Shown here: one piece after another, positions 16,880 through 25,255 of the stretch
Position numbering within the stretch: position 1 is the first letter of the stretch
Layout: every line of letters begins with the position of its first letter
Assembly: GCF_001189915.1 (NCBI RefSeq)
Contig: NZ_LFLS01000008.1
Location: 1 to 64,000, forward strand
Source: Herbaspirillum autotrophicum
GTDB lineage: Bacteria > Pseudomonadota > Gammaproteobacteria > Burkholderiales > Burkholderiaceae_D
DNA length: 64,000 nt
Direction of reading: 5' to 3'
Position numbers and translations under genes: made by a program
Notes under the pieces: generated by a model
What the model saw: only the letters and a program-made list of their open reading frames with translations
Databases searched by the model: none
What the model was told of the DNA's origin: nothing

Positions 16880-17630
16880 GTTCAGCCTCCCCCAGATACA
16901 CTTCCTTGACGCGCGGATCGGCAGCGATTTCTGCCGGTGTGCCCTCGGTCAATACCTTGCCGCCAACCAGCACCGTAATGCGTTCGGCGAAACGAAATAC
17001 CAGGCCCATGTCATGCTCGATAAAAACGATGGTCACGTCACGCGGCAATTGCGCGATGACTTCAAACAATTCCTTGCTTTCGGCAGAAGGAATACCGGCC
17101 GCCGGCTCATCGAGCAACAAGACTTTCGGCCTGGTCGCCAGCGCCAGCGCAATTTCCACCAGCCGCTGCTTGCCGTAAGCCAGACTGCGGGTAATGCTGT
17201 TGGCTTCTGCTTCCAGTTTGAGCGAACCCAACAAGGCCATCGCTTCGTCGATCACTTCCTGCTGACTGGCGACGGTCTTGCGCCAGACATATTGCATGCC
17301 GCGCCGCTCCGATATCGCCAGCACCACGGATTCCAGCACCGTCAGGCCGGCGAACAGCGTATTGATCTGGAAGGTGCGGGTCATGCCGCGCTTGACGCGC
17401 TGATGTTGCGCCAGTGCGGTGATGTCTTCATCGCCGAAAAATACCTTGCCACTGGTGGGCGCAAAAGTACCGGTCAGCAAATTGATGAAGGTGGTCTTGC
17501 CGGCACCGTTCGGTCCGATCAGCGCATGTCGTGCGCCGGGTGCGAAGCTCAGCGACACATCGCTGTTGGCCTTGAATGCGCCCCATTGCTTGGACAGACC
17601 TTCGGTGCGCAGAGTGGTATTGTTGCTCAT
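16872..17630 (-). CDS. livG: branched-chain amino acid-type ABC transporter ATPase (LivG)
   Basis: This 252-residue ATPase has Walker A GPNGAGKTT, the degenerate signature LAYGKQRLVEIA, Walker B VLLLDEPAAG and the LivG-type switch FIEHDMGLVF. The start at 17630 forms an ATGA overlap with the livM stop, so a GTG three bases earlier is less likely. It works as a heterodimer with LivF on the cytoplasmic face of the LivH/LivM permease. Confidence 0.88.
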   Translation of the reverse strand: MSNNTTLRTEGLSKQWGAFKANSDVSLSFAPGARHALIGPNGAGKTTFINLLTGTFAPTSGKVFFGDEDITALAQHQRVKRGMTRTFQINTLFAGLTVLESVVLAISERRGMQYVWRKTVASQQEVIDEAMALLGSLKLEAEANSITRSLAYGKQRLVEIALALATRPKVLLLDEPAAGIPSAESKELFEVIAQLPRDVTIVFIEHDMGLVFRFAERITVLVGGKVLTEGTPAEIAADPRVKEVYLGEAEHA

Positions 17631-18694
17631 CACTTGCTCCCTTCTGCGGAATTGCCGGTGCGCTTGCCAAACTTTTGCATCAGCGACGACAGCCCGCCGA
17701 GAATGCCGCCGCGGCCAAACATCACGATCACCACCAGCAACAAGCCGATCCAGAATTGCCAGTATGCCGGATTGAGACCGGAGATATAGTCTTGCGCCAG
17801 CATGAATACCAGCGCGCCGATCAGGCCGCCGTACAGGCGTCCGGTACCGCCCAGCACCAGGATGATCATCAGTTCTGCCGAACGCGGAAAGCCGAGCACA
17901 TCGAGACCGACGAATTGCGTGGTCTGCGCCAGCAAGGCGCCGGCGACGCCGGCTACCGCGGCGCTGATGGTAAAGATCACGGTCAGGCGCTGATTGACAT
18001 TGGCGCCGATGGCCGGCATGCGCAGACCGCCTTCGCGAATGCCGGTCAGGCCCAGGCCGAACGGCGAATTGACCAGCCGGCGCAACACCACGAAGATCGC
18101 AAACAACACTACCAGACTGTAGATATAGGCAGTCTTGCCGTTGAGGTCGAATTCGAACTGACCGAAAATATTGTTCATCACCATGCCCGACAAGCCATCC
18201 ACACCGCCGGTAATGAACGCTGCCTTGTTGGCGGCTTCGAACAGCATCAGGCCGATCCCGAGCGTCACCATCAGACGCTTCAGATCATTGCCGCGCACCA
18301 CCAGAAAACTGGTGATGAAACCGAACACGGCAGCCACCGCCGCAGCGGCCAGCAGACCGCTGATCGGCTCGCCCCAGCCATGCGCTGCCAGCAAACCGGC
18401 GGTGTAGGCGCCGAGGCCGAAAAAGGCGGCATGACCGAGCGAGACGATACCGGCATAGCCGAGAATCAGGTCAAGGGAAATGGCAAACAAGCCGATGATC
18501 ATGATCTGGCTGATCAGCACCAGATAACCGGGGAACAGGAAATACGCCGCTACCGGCATCAGCCAGAACAGAATTTCCAGCGGCTTCCAGCGGTCATTCG
18601 GCAAACGCAAGCGTGACGTCATGGCGGCAGTCTTTATCGTAGTGGAACGTTGATCGGTGGCAGCAGCGGCAGCCGTATGCGTGGTGACACTCAT
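17630..18694 (-). CDS. livM: branched-chain amino acid-type ABC transporter permease (LivM)
   Basis: This 354-residue permease has a 40-residue polar N-terminus and then 8-10 hydrophobic helices. The LivM signature GYAGIVSLGHAAFFGLGAYT is present near residue 80, and the EAA-like loop lies near the G-E-A/TGIREGGLR segment. The start overlaps the livH stop (ATGA), showing translational coupling. It forms the membrane channel with LivH. Confidence 0.88.
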   Translation of the reverse strand: MSVTTHTAAAAATDQRSTTIKTAAMTSRLRLPNDRWKPLEILFWLMPVAAYFLFPGYLVLISQIMIIGLFAISLDLILGYAGIVSLGHAAFFGLGAYTAGLLAAHGWGEPISGLLAAAAVAAVFGFITSFLVVRGNDLKRLMVTLGIGLMLFEAANKAAFITGGVDGLSGMVMNNIFGQFEFDLNGKTAYIYSLVVLFAIFVVLRRLVNSPFGLGLTGIREGGLRMPAIGANVNQRLTVIFTISAAVAGVAGALLAQTTQFVGLDVLGFPRSAELMIILVLGGTGRLYGGLIGALVFMLAQDYISGLNPAYWQFWIGLLLVVIVMFGRGGILGGLSSLMQKFGKRTGNSAEGSK

Positions 18695-19557
18695 GACCGC
18701 CTCCGCAACAAACCTGCCGGAAACAGAATCAGCAACAACACCATCAGGCCATAGATCACGAAAGCGCCGATCTCCGGTACGTAATATTTACCCGCCACGT
18801 CAAACACACCCAGAATCAGTGCCGCCACCAGCGGCCCCTTGATGGTGCCGGCACCGCCGACGGCCACGACCAGCAGGAAGTACACCATGTATTTGATCGG
18901 GAACGTCGGATCCAGACCCAGCACGTCAATGCCCAAACCGCCGCCGAGTCCGGCCAGACCGGAACCGAGCGCAAAGGTCAGGCTGAAGACGCGGCTGACA
19001 TTGATGCCCAGTCCGGCCGCCGCCACCTGGTTATCCACCGAGGCACGGATTTGCGCGCCGAAACGCGTGCGCTCGATCAGCAAGCCCAGCGCCACCGTGA
19101 TCAATACCACCACGCCGATCAGGAACACCCGGTAGGCGCCGACATCCAGTCCCAGCAACGACACCTGGCCGCGCAGCCAGTCCGGCAAATTGACCGGCTG
19201 CTGGGTTGGTCCCCAGACCCAGGTCGCGGCGGCCACGGCCATGAAGGTCAGACCGATCGAAAACAACACCTGATCCAGGTGCGAAGCCTTGTACAAGCGA
19301 CGGTACAACAACCGCTCCAATACCAGACCGACCACTGCCGACGCCAGAAACGCCAGCGGCAGCGATGCCAGAAACGGCAGGCCGAAGCGGCTGAGCACGG
19401 TCACGCAGACATAACCGCCCAGCATGGCAAACGCGCCGTGCGCCAGATTGATGAAGTTCATCATGCCCATGGTCACCGACAAACCGACGCTGATCAGAAA
19501 CAGCAGGCTGCCATACGCGATACCGTCAAACAGGACGCCGACCAGGTTGCCTAACAT
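18691..19557 (-). CDS. livH: branched-chain amino acid-type ABC transporter permease (LivH)
   Basis: This 288-residue permease has about eight hydrophobic segments and the LivH signature TMGMMNFINLAHGAFAMLGGY. The start at 19557 is supported by GGGGAG; a longer frame to 19656 lacks support. It is the first gene of livHMGF and begins 192 bp after pcaF on the same strand. No hairpin was noticed between, so read-through from pcaIJF is possible. No binding-protein gene is joined to this permease set. Confidence 0.88.
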   Translation of the reverse strand: MLGNLVGVLFDGIAYGSLLFLISVGLSVTMGMMNFINLAHGAFAMLGGYVCVTVLSRFGLPFLASLPLAFLASAVVGLVLERLLYRRLYKASHLDQVLFSIGLTFMAVAAATWVWGPTQQPVNLPDWLRGQVSLLGLDVGAYRVFLIGVVVLITVALGLLIERTRFGAQIRASVDNQVAAAGLGINVSRVFSLTFALGSGLAGLGGGLGIDVLGLDPTFPIKYMVYFLLVVAVGGAGTIKGPLVAALILGVFDVAGKYYVPEIGAFVIYGLMVLLLILFPAGLLRRRS

Positions 19558-19749
19558 GACCGCTCCCCGTGGCGCTTGCCATGAAGATGTAATGTGCACG
19601 AACGTGTTTTCATGATGCTGTCTCTCTCCTCTTGAATGCTTGATGCGGCGTTTCACTTTTTTGCTGCCGGCACGCCGACCCCGGATACGCTGCCCGGGGC
19701 TGGAATGCTCTTGTTCTTTTATACTGACCTGCTGCGCGCTGGCCTCAGC

Positions 19750-20952
19750 TCACACCCGTTCGATCACGATGGCAATCCCCTGACCGACACCGATACACAT
19801 GGTGCACAGTGCATAGCGGCCGCCGGTGCGATGCAATTGGTACATGGCGGTCGTCACCAGACGCGCGCCACTCATGCCGAGCGGATGGCCCAAGGCAATC
19901 GCGCCGCCGTTCGGATTGACGCGCGGATCATCGTCGCGCAAACCGAGCGTGCGCATTACCGCCAACCCTTGCGCCGCAAATGCTTCATTCAATTCGATCA
20001 CGTCCATCTGATCCAGACGCAAACCAAGTTGCTGCAACAGCTTTTGTGTGGCCGGCGCCGGGCCGATGCCCATCACGCGCGGTGCCACGCCCGCAGTCGC
20101 CATGCCGACGATGCGCGCTTTCGGCGTCAGACCATAACGCGCAGCAGTCACTGCATTGGCCAGCAACAAGGCGCAAGCGCCGTCATTGACGCCTGACGCA
20201 TTGCCGGCCGTGACGCTGCCATCCGGCCGCACCACGCCTTTCAGTTTGGCCAGGGCTTCCATGCTGGTCAGGCGCAAATGTTCATCATCGGTCACGCTGA
20301 TGGCATCGCCCTTTTTCTGCGCTATCACGACCGGCGTGATTTCCTGCGCCAGAATGCCATCCTTTTGCGCCTGCGCCGCCTTGATCTGGCTGGCCAGCGC
20401 AAACTGGTCCTGGTCGGCGCGAGCGATATGATACGCGTCAGCAACGTTTTCCGCTGTTTCCGGCATTGCATCGACGCCATACAGACGCTTCATTTCGGGA
20501 TTGACGAAACGCCAGCCGATAGTGGTGTCGTAAATATTGGCTTTGCGGGAAAAGGCACTGTCGGCCTTGCCCATCACAAATGGTGCGCGTGTCATCGACT
20601 CGACGCCGCCGGCAATCATCAGGCCGGTATCGCCGGCACGGATCGCGCGCGCCGCGCTGCCGACCGCGTCCATGCCTGAACCACACAGCCGGTTGACGGT
20701 CGAGCCCGGCACTTCTTGCGGCAAGCCGGCCAGCAAGGCCGACATGCGGGCGACGTTGCGATTGTCTTCGCCGGCCTGATTGGCGCAACCGAAAATCACG
20801 TCGTCAATGGCGCTCCAGTCGACTTGCGGATTGCGCGTCATCAATGCCCGTAGCGGCACCGCGCCGAGGTCGTCGGCGCGTACATCTTTGAGCGCGCCGC
20901 CGTAGCGACCGATCGGGGTGCGGATGGCATCGCAGATAAAAGCTTCAGTCAT
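19750..20952 (-). CDS. pcaF: 3-oxoadipyl-CoA thiolase
   Basis: This 400-residue thiolase cleaves 3-oxoadipyl-CoA to succinyl-CoA and acetyl-CoA, the last step of the beta-ketoadipate pathway. The acyl-accepting Cys is C90 (NRLCGSGMD), the catalytic His is in [16 protein letters not shown] and the second Cys is in [10 protein letters not shown]. The opening [26 protein letters not shown] is the PcaF/PaaJ pattern, and the length is as expected (400-401). It follows pcaJ by 20 bp. PaaE/PaaJ-type phenylacetate thiolase is the main alternative, but the pcaIJ neighbours decide for PcaF. Confidence 0.93.
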   Translation of the reverse strand: MTEAFICDAIRTPIGRYGGALKDVRADDLGAVPLRALMTRNPQVDWSAIDDVIFGCANQAGEDNRNVARMSALLAGLPQEVPGSTVNRLCGSGMDAVGSAARAIRAGDTGLMIAGGVESMTRAPFVMGKADSAFSRKANIYDTTIGWRFVNPEMKRLYGVDAMPETAENVADAYHIARADQDQFALASQIKAAQAQKDGILAQEITPVVIAQKKGDAISVTDDEHLRLTSMEALAKLKGVVRPDGSVTAGNASGVNDGACALLLANAVTAARYGLTPKARIVGMATAGVAPRVMGIGPAPATQKLLQQLGLRLDQMDVIELNEAFAAQGLAVMRTLGLRDDDPRVNPNGGAIALGHPLGMSGARLVTTAMYQLHRTGGRYALCTMCIGVGQGIAIVIERV

Positions 20953-20972
20953 GACAATCAGTCTTTCAAAAA

Positions 20973-21611
20973 TTAAGCCGGCAACAATGGGGCGTCGGTC
21001 AATTCTTGCAATTCGTCGAAGGACAGGCCGTCGACGATTTCGCGCACGACCAATCCTTGCGGCGTCACATCGAGTACCGCCAGATCGGTATAGATGCGGT
21101 TGACGCAGGCAATGCCGGTCAAGGGATAAGTGCATTGCTGCACGATCTTGCTTTCGCCGCTCTTGGTCTGATGTTCCATCATGACAAATACCTGCTTGGC
21201 GCCAATCGCCAGATCCATGGCGCCGCCCACGGCAGGAATCGCATCCGGCGCGCCGGTGTGCCAGTTGGCCAGATCGCCGCTGGCGGAAACCTGAAACGCG
21301 CCGAGCACGCAAATATCAAGATGGCCACCGCGCATCATGGCAAATGAATCACCGTGGTGAAAATACGCGCCGCCGGTCAGCAGCGTCACCGGTTGCTTGC
21401 CGGCATTGATCAGGTCTTCATCTTCCTCACCGGGCGCCGGCGCCGGCCCCATGCCGAGCAAGCCGTTTTCGCTGTGCAGGAATATTTCGCGTTCTTGCGG
21501 CAGGTAGTTGGCAACCTTGGTCGGCAAGCCGATACCCAGATTGACGTATGCACCTTCAGGAATGTCGAGTGCCACGCGCGCGGCGATCTGATCTCGTGTA
21601 AAGCGATTCAT
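20973..21611 (-). CDS. pcaJ: 3-oxoadipate CoA-transferase subunit B
   Basis: This 212-residue beta subunit carries the catalytic glutamate E48 in HSENGLLGMGP, which forms the covalent glutamyl-CoA intermediate. With PcaI it transfers CoA from succinyl-CoA to 3-oxoadipate. The start follows the pcaI stop by 2 bp. It is very similar in layout to SCOT/AtoA subunits; the thiolase neighbour and the IclR regulator support the 3-oxoadipate assignment. Confidence 0.92.
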   Translation of the reverse strand: MNRFTRDQIAARVALDIPEGAYVNLGIGLPTKVANYLPQEREIFLHSENGLLGMGPAPAPGEEDEDLINAGKQPVTLLTGGAYFHHGDSFAMMRGGHLDICVLGAFQVSASGDLANWHTGAPDAIPAVGGAMDLAIGAKQVFVMMEHQTKSGESKIVQQCTYPLTGIACVNRIYTDLAVLDVTPQGLVVREIVDGLSFDELQELTDAPLLPA

Positions 21612-21613
21612 GA

Positions 21614-22276
21614 CTATGCCTCCCGCACAATGCGTTGTACAAAAATGCCGGGCGTCACGATCACTTCCGGATCAAGCTGTCCCAACTCGACGACTTCGCT
21701 GACCTGAGCAATCGTGCACTTGGCGGCCATTGCCATGACCGGGCCGAAATTGCGCGCGGTCTTGCGGTAGACCAGATTACCCCAGCGGTCCCCGCGATGC
21801 GCCTTGATCAGCGCAAAGTCGGCATGGATCGGCGCTTCCAGCACATAGTGGCGACCATTGATCAGACGCGTTTCTTTGCCTTCGGCCAGCAAGGTGCCGT
21901 AACCGGTGGGCGAAAAGAAACCGCCGATACCGGCACCGGCAGCGCGGATGCGCTCGGCCAGATTACCCTGCGGCGTCAGTTCCAGTTCGATTTCGCCGGC
22001 ATGAAACAAGGCATCGAATACATGCGAGTCAGTCTGGCGCGGGAATGAGCAAATGATTTTGCGTACCCGCCGGGCCTTGAGCAATGCCGCCAGCCCGGTG
22101 TCGCCGTTGCCGGCATTGTTGTTGACGATGGTCAGATCGCGCGCGCCCTGGGCAATCAATGCATCGATCAGCGCCGATGGCATGCCGGCATTGCCAAAAC
22201 CACCGATCATCACGGTCGCGCCATCGTGCACCCCGGCGACCGCCTGTTCCAATGAATCAAAAATTTTGTCGATCAC
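21614..22276 (-). CDS. pcaI: 3-oxoadipate CoA-transferase subunit A
   Basis: This 220-residue alpha subunit has the glycine-rich CoA-transferase motif MIGGFGNAGMPSALIDAL near residue 23 and GGFFSPTGYGT further on. The start codon is GTG at 22276 with AAAGAGA upstream. It is the first gene of pcaIJF, and the region before it holds a pair of PcaR-like operator sequences facing the divergent IclR regulator gene. Confidence 0.92.
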   Translation of the reverse strand: MIDKIFDSLEQAVAGVHDGATVMIGGFGNAGMPSALIDALIAQGARDLTIVNNNAGNGDTGLAALLKARRVRKIICSFPRQTDSHVFDALFHAGEIELELTPQGNLAERIRAAGAGIGGFFSPTGYGTLLAEGKETRLINGRHYVLEAPIHADFALIKAHRGDRWGNLVYRKTARNFGPVMAMAAKCTIAQVSEVVELGQLDPEVIVTPGIFVQRIVREA

Positions 22277-22590
22277 GTTTCGTCTCTTTCGTGAATCCGT
22301 CTGTTGAGAACCTGGGGCGATTTATCTGCCACACGGAAAGTGGCTCACTTGCCCGGCTCCATTGATTGCCATCGATCCGCGCCAGCGCTTGCTGGCATTG
22401 ACTGTGCGGATGCTTTGGCAATTTTCTTAATTGTGCGATAAACGAACTAATGTTTGTTTTTCGCACACATTAGTGTACCGAGAGCCAACTCGCACCGTCA
22501 AGAAAAACGTCGCAATGCTGTTCGTTAGCCGCACAACATATTAGAATCAGCGTGAATATTTCCTACGCCTTCGCCTTTTTCGATATCACT
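22277..22590. other. divergent control region between pcaI and pcaR
   Basis: These 314 bases separate pcaI and the IclR regulator. They contain the inverted PcaR-type sites at 22433-22447 and 22452-22466 and otherwise no coding frame. Confidence 0.6.
22433..22466. promoter_or_regulatory. PcaR/PcaU-type operator, inverted pair
   Basis: GTGCGATAAACGAAC (22433-22447) is the reverse of the PcaU/PcaR-type 15-mer GTTCGATAATCGCAC with 13 of 15 matches. An opposed copy, GTTTGTTTTTCGCAC (22452-22466), has 11 of 15. The consensus is recalled from the Acinetobacter/Pseudomonas literature. The site lies between pcaI and the IclR gene, where PcaR acts. Confidence 0.65.
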
Positions 22591-23481
22591 ATGACAAAAA
22601 CACCCGTTAAAAGCAGCACGCGCAAGAGTCCGGTAAAGAAGCCCGCCGCAAAAACCGCCGTGGCACCAGAAGCGCGGGCAACACCGGAAGAAAAAGAACT
22701 CACCATCGCCGAAGAAATCGACGCCCTGACCGATCCCAGCTTCATGACTTCACTGGCGCGCGGACTGGCTGTGGTGCGCGCCTTCAGCGATCAGCGCCGG
22801 ACACTGACCATCGCCCAGATCAGCCAGAAAACCGGTATTCCGCGTGCGGCCGTGCGGCGTTGTCTGCATACCCTGAAGCAATTGGGTTACGCCGATTCGG
22901 AAATGAACAATTTTTCGCTGCGGCCAAAAATCCTGACGCTCGGTTATTCGTACTTGTCGTCGACGCCGCTGACCGTATCGGCGCAGCCGTGCCTGAACAA
23001 CATCACCCGCACCCTCAATGAATCCTGCTCGCTGGCCGTACTCGACGACAACGAAGTCTTGTATGTCTCGCGCTCGGCTACTTCGCGCGTGATGTCCGTG
23101 GCACTCAATACCGGCAGCCGTCTGCCAGCGTATTGCACATCGCTGGGTCGGGTGATGCTGGCGCATATGCCGGAGCCGGAACTGAAGGCGTACTTTGAAA
23201 AGGTAAAACTGCGCGCGTTCACCGATCGCACCGTGATTTCGCAAAAGCGCCTGCGCGAGATTCTGGCCGGTGTGCGTGAACAAGGTTACGCCCTGATCGA
23301 TGAAGAACTGGAAATCGGTTTGCGTTCGATTGCCGTACCGGTACGCGGCGCCTCCGGCAATGTGCTGGCTGCACTGAACGTCGGCGCGCAAGCTACGCGC
23401 GTCAGCAAGCGGCAAATGGAAGAAGAGTTTTTGCCGGTACTGTTGCGCGGTTCGCAAGAACTGTCGGTATTGCTGCCATAA
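22591..23481 (+). CDS. pcaR: IclR family regulator of the beta-ketoadipate pathway (PcaR/PobR type)
   Basis: This 296-residue regulator has an unusual basic Lys/Ala/Pro-rich N-terminal tail of about 35 residues, an IclR winged HTH (LTIAQISQKTGIPRAAVRRCLHTLKQLGYA) and the IclR effector domain with the conserved RLPAYCTSLGRVMLA and GLRSIAVPVR. The C-terminus matches the PcaR/PcaU/PobR subgroup, which responds to beta-ketoadipate or protocatechuate. I start at the ATG at 22591; a GTG at 22552 is in frame. It is divergent from pcaIJF with matching operators between. Confidence 0.85.
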   Translation: MTKTPVKSSTRKSPVKKPAAKTAVAPEARATPEEKELTIAEEIDALTDPSFMTSLARGLAVVRAFSDQRRTLTIAQISQKTGIPRAAVRRCLHTLKQLGYADSEMNNFSLRPKILTLGYSYLSSTPLTVSAQPCLNNITRTLNESCSLAVLDDNEVLYVSRSATSRVMSVALNTGSRLPAYCTSLGRVMLAHMPEPELKAYFEKVKLRAFTDRTVISQKRLREILAGVREQGYALIDEELEIGLRSIAVPVRGASGNVLAALNVGAQATRVSKRQMEEEFLPVLLRGSQELSVLLP

Positions 23482-23485
23482 AAAA

Positions 23486-23519
23486 TCTGCCCGCCGTTTC
23501 GATGGAAACGGCGGGCAGA
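23486..23519 (-). terminator. rho-independent terminator of the porin gene
   Basis: A 15-bp perfect stem (TCTGCCCGCCGTTTC and complement, 4-nt loop) is followed on the minus strand by six T. It lies just after the pcaR stop, and 76 bp beyond the stop of the minus-strand porin gene, so it mainly serves the porin. Confidence 0.75.
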
Positions 23520-23595
23520 AGGCCACGGCCTGCGCGCGAGCGCCGCCACAGATGTACGGTCGTCATGCAAAGTGACGACCGATTCTCCTCAAGAA

Positions 23596-24693
23596 TCAGA
23601 AGGTGTGCTTGATACCTGCCATGACGCCAGCCTGATTCAGGCCGGCACCGACCGTACCACCTGCATCCAGCGCCACTTGTGCCTTGCCGGAATTTTTCAT
23701 GTAACCGACCGAGGTATACACCGCAGTACGCTTGGACAGGTTGTATGTCAGACGTGCTACCGTCATGGTCGAATCGTTATCCGAGCCCTTGACGTTCAGA
23801 CGTGCTACCTGACCATCCAGTACCAGCGCGGCCGAAATCGGATAGCTCGCACCGAGGAAATACAGGTCGGAGTCGGTGTTGACGGCACCGGCAGCACGCG
23901 TCTTGCGGTCGACTACACCAGCGCCGATCTTGGTATCACCGAGCATGAAGTAACCGGACAAGGTGATGCGCTGATCGGTATTGTCGCTGCTGGTCATGCC
24001 GTTGGCAGCGCCGGCATTGCCGTACAGGATGTCGTAGGAAGTGGAAACGCCATATCCCTTGCTGTCGTATGCCAGCATGCCGGTGACCTGGCGGCACGCC
24101 TTGGAATTGCCGGCCACTTCACCCGCGCAACCGGTTGCAGCCGGACCGCCGCTGGCCGAGTTGTCGCGGCCGAAGCTGTAAGTAGCACCGACGGTGAAAC
24201 CGTTGAACGTACCAAGGTAACCGATGGAATTATCGCTGCGTGCATTCGGCAGATAAGTATCGATGCTGCCGATGGCAAAGATGTTGGGACCGAGCACGTC
24301 AGACTTGAGCATGGCCAGGTAAGTCATGTTGACCTGGCGACCCAGCATGATCTGCCCCCAGTTGTTTTTCAGGCCGACAAACGACTGCCGTCCGAACAGG
24401 CGGTTACCTTGTCCCATGGCGCCGGTATCAGGCGAGAAACCGGCTTCCAGCACGAACAATGCCTGCAAGCCGCCACCCAGATCTTCCGTACCCTTGAAGC
24501 CGATACGGGACGGGAACGAACCGGTCAGGCCCGGCATCTTGAAAACCGAATTGCCGGCCGGATTGGCATTGGTGGTGTACACCACGCCGGTATCGACGAT
24601 ACCGTAGATCGTGACCTGGCTTTGCGCCATGGCCGACATGCCACACAAACTACCGATCAGTGCGATGGCGCTGCACGCTGCTTTTTTCATCAT
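23596..24693 (-). CDS. Burkholderiales-type trimeric outer-membrane porin
   Basis: This 365-residue protein has a signal peptide (MMKKAACSAIALIGSLCGMSAMA) and opens QSQVTIYGIVDTGVVYTT, the usual first strand of general porins of Burkholderiales. It keeps the family's GFKGTEDLGGGLQALFVLE and RLFGRQSFVGL blocks and ends in Phe (IKHTF), the outer-membrane insertion signal. GGAGAT precedes the paired ATG start. It is divergent from the binding protein at 25256 with a PcaR-like site between, so it may admit aromatic acids. Confidence 0.9.
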   Translation of the reverse strand: MMKKAACSAIALIGSLCGMSAMAQSQVTIYGIVDTGVVYTTNANPAGNSVFKMPGLTGSFPSRIGFKGTEDLGGGLQALFVLEAGFSPDTGAMGQGNRLFGRQSFVGLKNNWGQIMLGRQVNMTYLAMLKSDVLGPNIFAIGSIDTYLPNARSDNSIGYLGTFNGFTVGATYSFGRDNSASGGPAATGCAGEVAGNSKACRQVTGMLAYDSKGYGVSTSYDILYGNAGAANGMTSSDNTDQRITLSGYFMLGDTKIGAGVVDRKTRAAGAVNTDSDLYFLGASYPISAALVLDGQVARLNVKGSDNDSTMTVARLTYNLSKRTAVYTSVGYMKNSGKAQVALDAGGTVGAGLNQAGVMAGIKHTF

Positions 24694-25255
24694 TGCTATC
24701 TCCTCTTGTTTTGTGAAAAAACTTTTTTACCGGTTTGCTTACCGGCTCTGGTGTTGACATCTGCGGTGCCTGAATCCGTGCCGAGCTTGTCATCCCGACC
24801 TCGCTGCTTTGCAGTCAGTCGTCTCATGTCGCATGCACTCACGCCTGGTAACGAAATTGCGAGCGCACAACTCCCCGCCTTGCCTGGATGAGGCAACGCT
24901 GATTTTTGACATGCAGAACTGACTACGATGTGTCGCTACAGATGTGCCGTTCCGCGCGCGTCAACACCGACAGACTTCATCGGCGATGACCGTTGCGACC
25001 CGGACATCTGAACCACACTGGAAATTCGCCTCTTTAATTTACATTTTTGTTTTGTTCGATTACCGCACATTAAGTTGTCTATCGAACGTTTGTTGAGATA
25101 CTATTGTTCTCGCCGATGCTTGTCAAGAATGCGAGTCACGACAAATTCCTGGCTACGTCGTCTGCAAGCAACAGATACAATTCAGCAGAAAAATAAATTC
25201 GCCGACAGCTTCGGCCTCATTTTCATTGACGAAATACGCACCAGAGGGAGACACC
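24694..25255. other. long divergent region between porin and binding protein
   Basis: This 562-base stretch has no convincing gene. It carries AT-rich parts and the PcaR-like site at 25054-25068. Its length suggests two separate promoters. Confidence 0.55.
25054..25087. promoter_or_regulatory. PcaR-type operator upstream of the third binding protein
   Basis: GTTCGATTACCGCAC (25054-25068) matches GTTCGATAATCGCAC at 13 of 15 positions, and an opposed half-site ATCGAAC follows at 25081-25087. The site is about 190 bp before the binding protein and 360 bp before the porin. It links both to the pca regulon. Confidence 0.55.

Noticed and set aside
17576-18616. 346-residue plus-strand open frame over livM
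   Set aside because: His/Gln/Arg-rich antisense shadow of the LivM permease.
23572-24891. 439-residue plus-strand open frame over the porin gene
   Set aside because: Antisense shadow; the porin on the minus strand has signal peptide, family blocks and terminal Phe.
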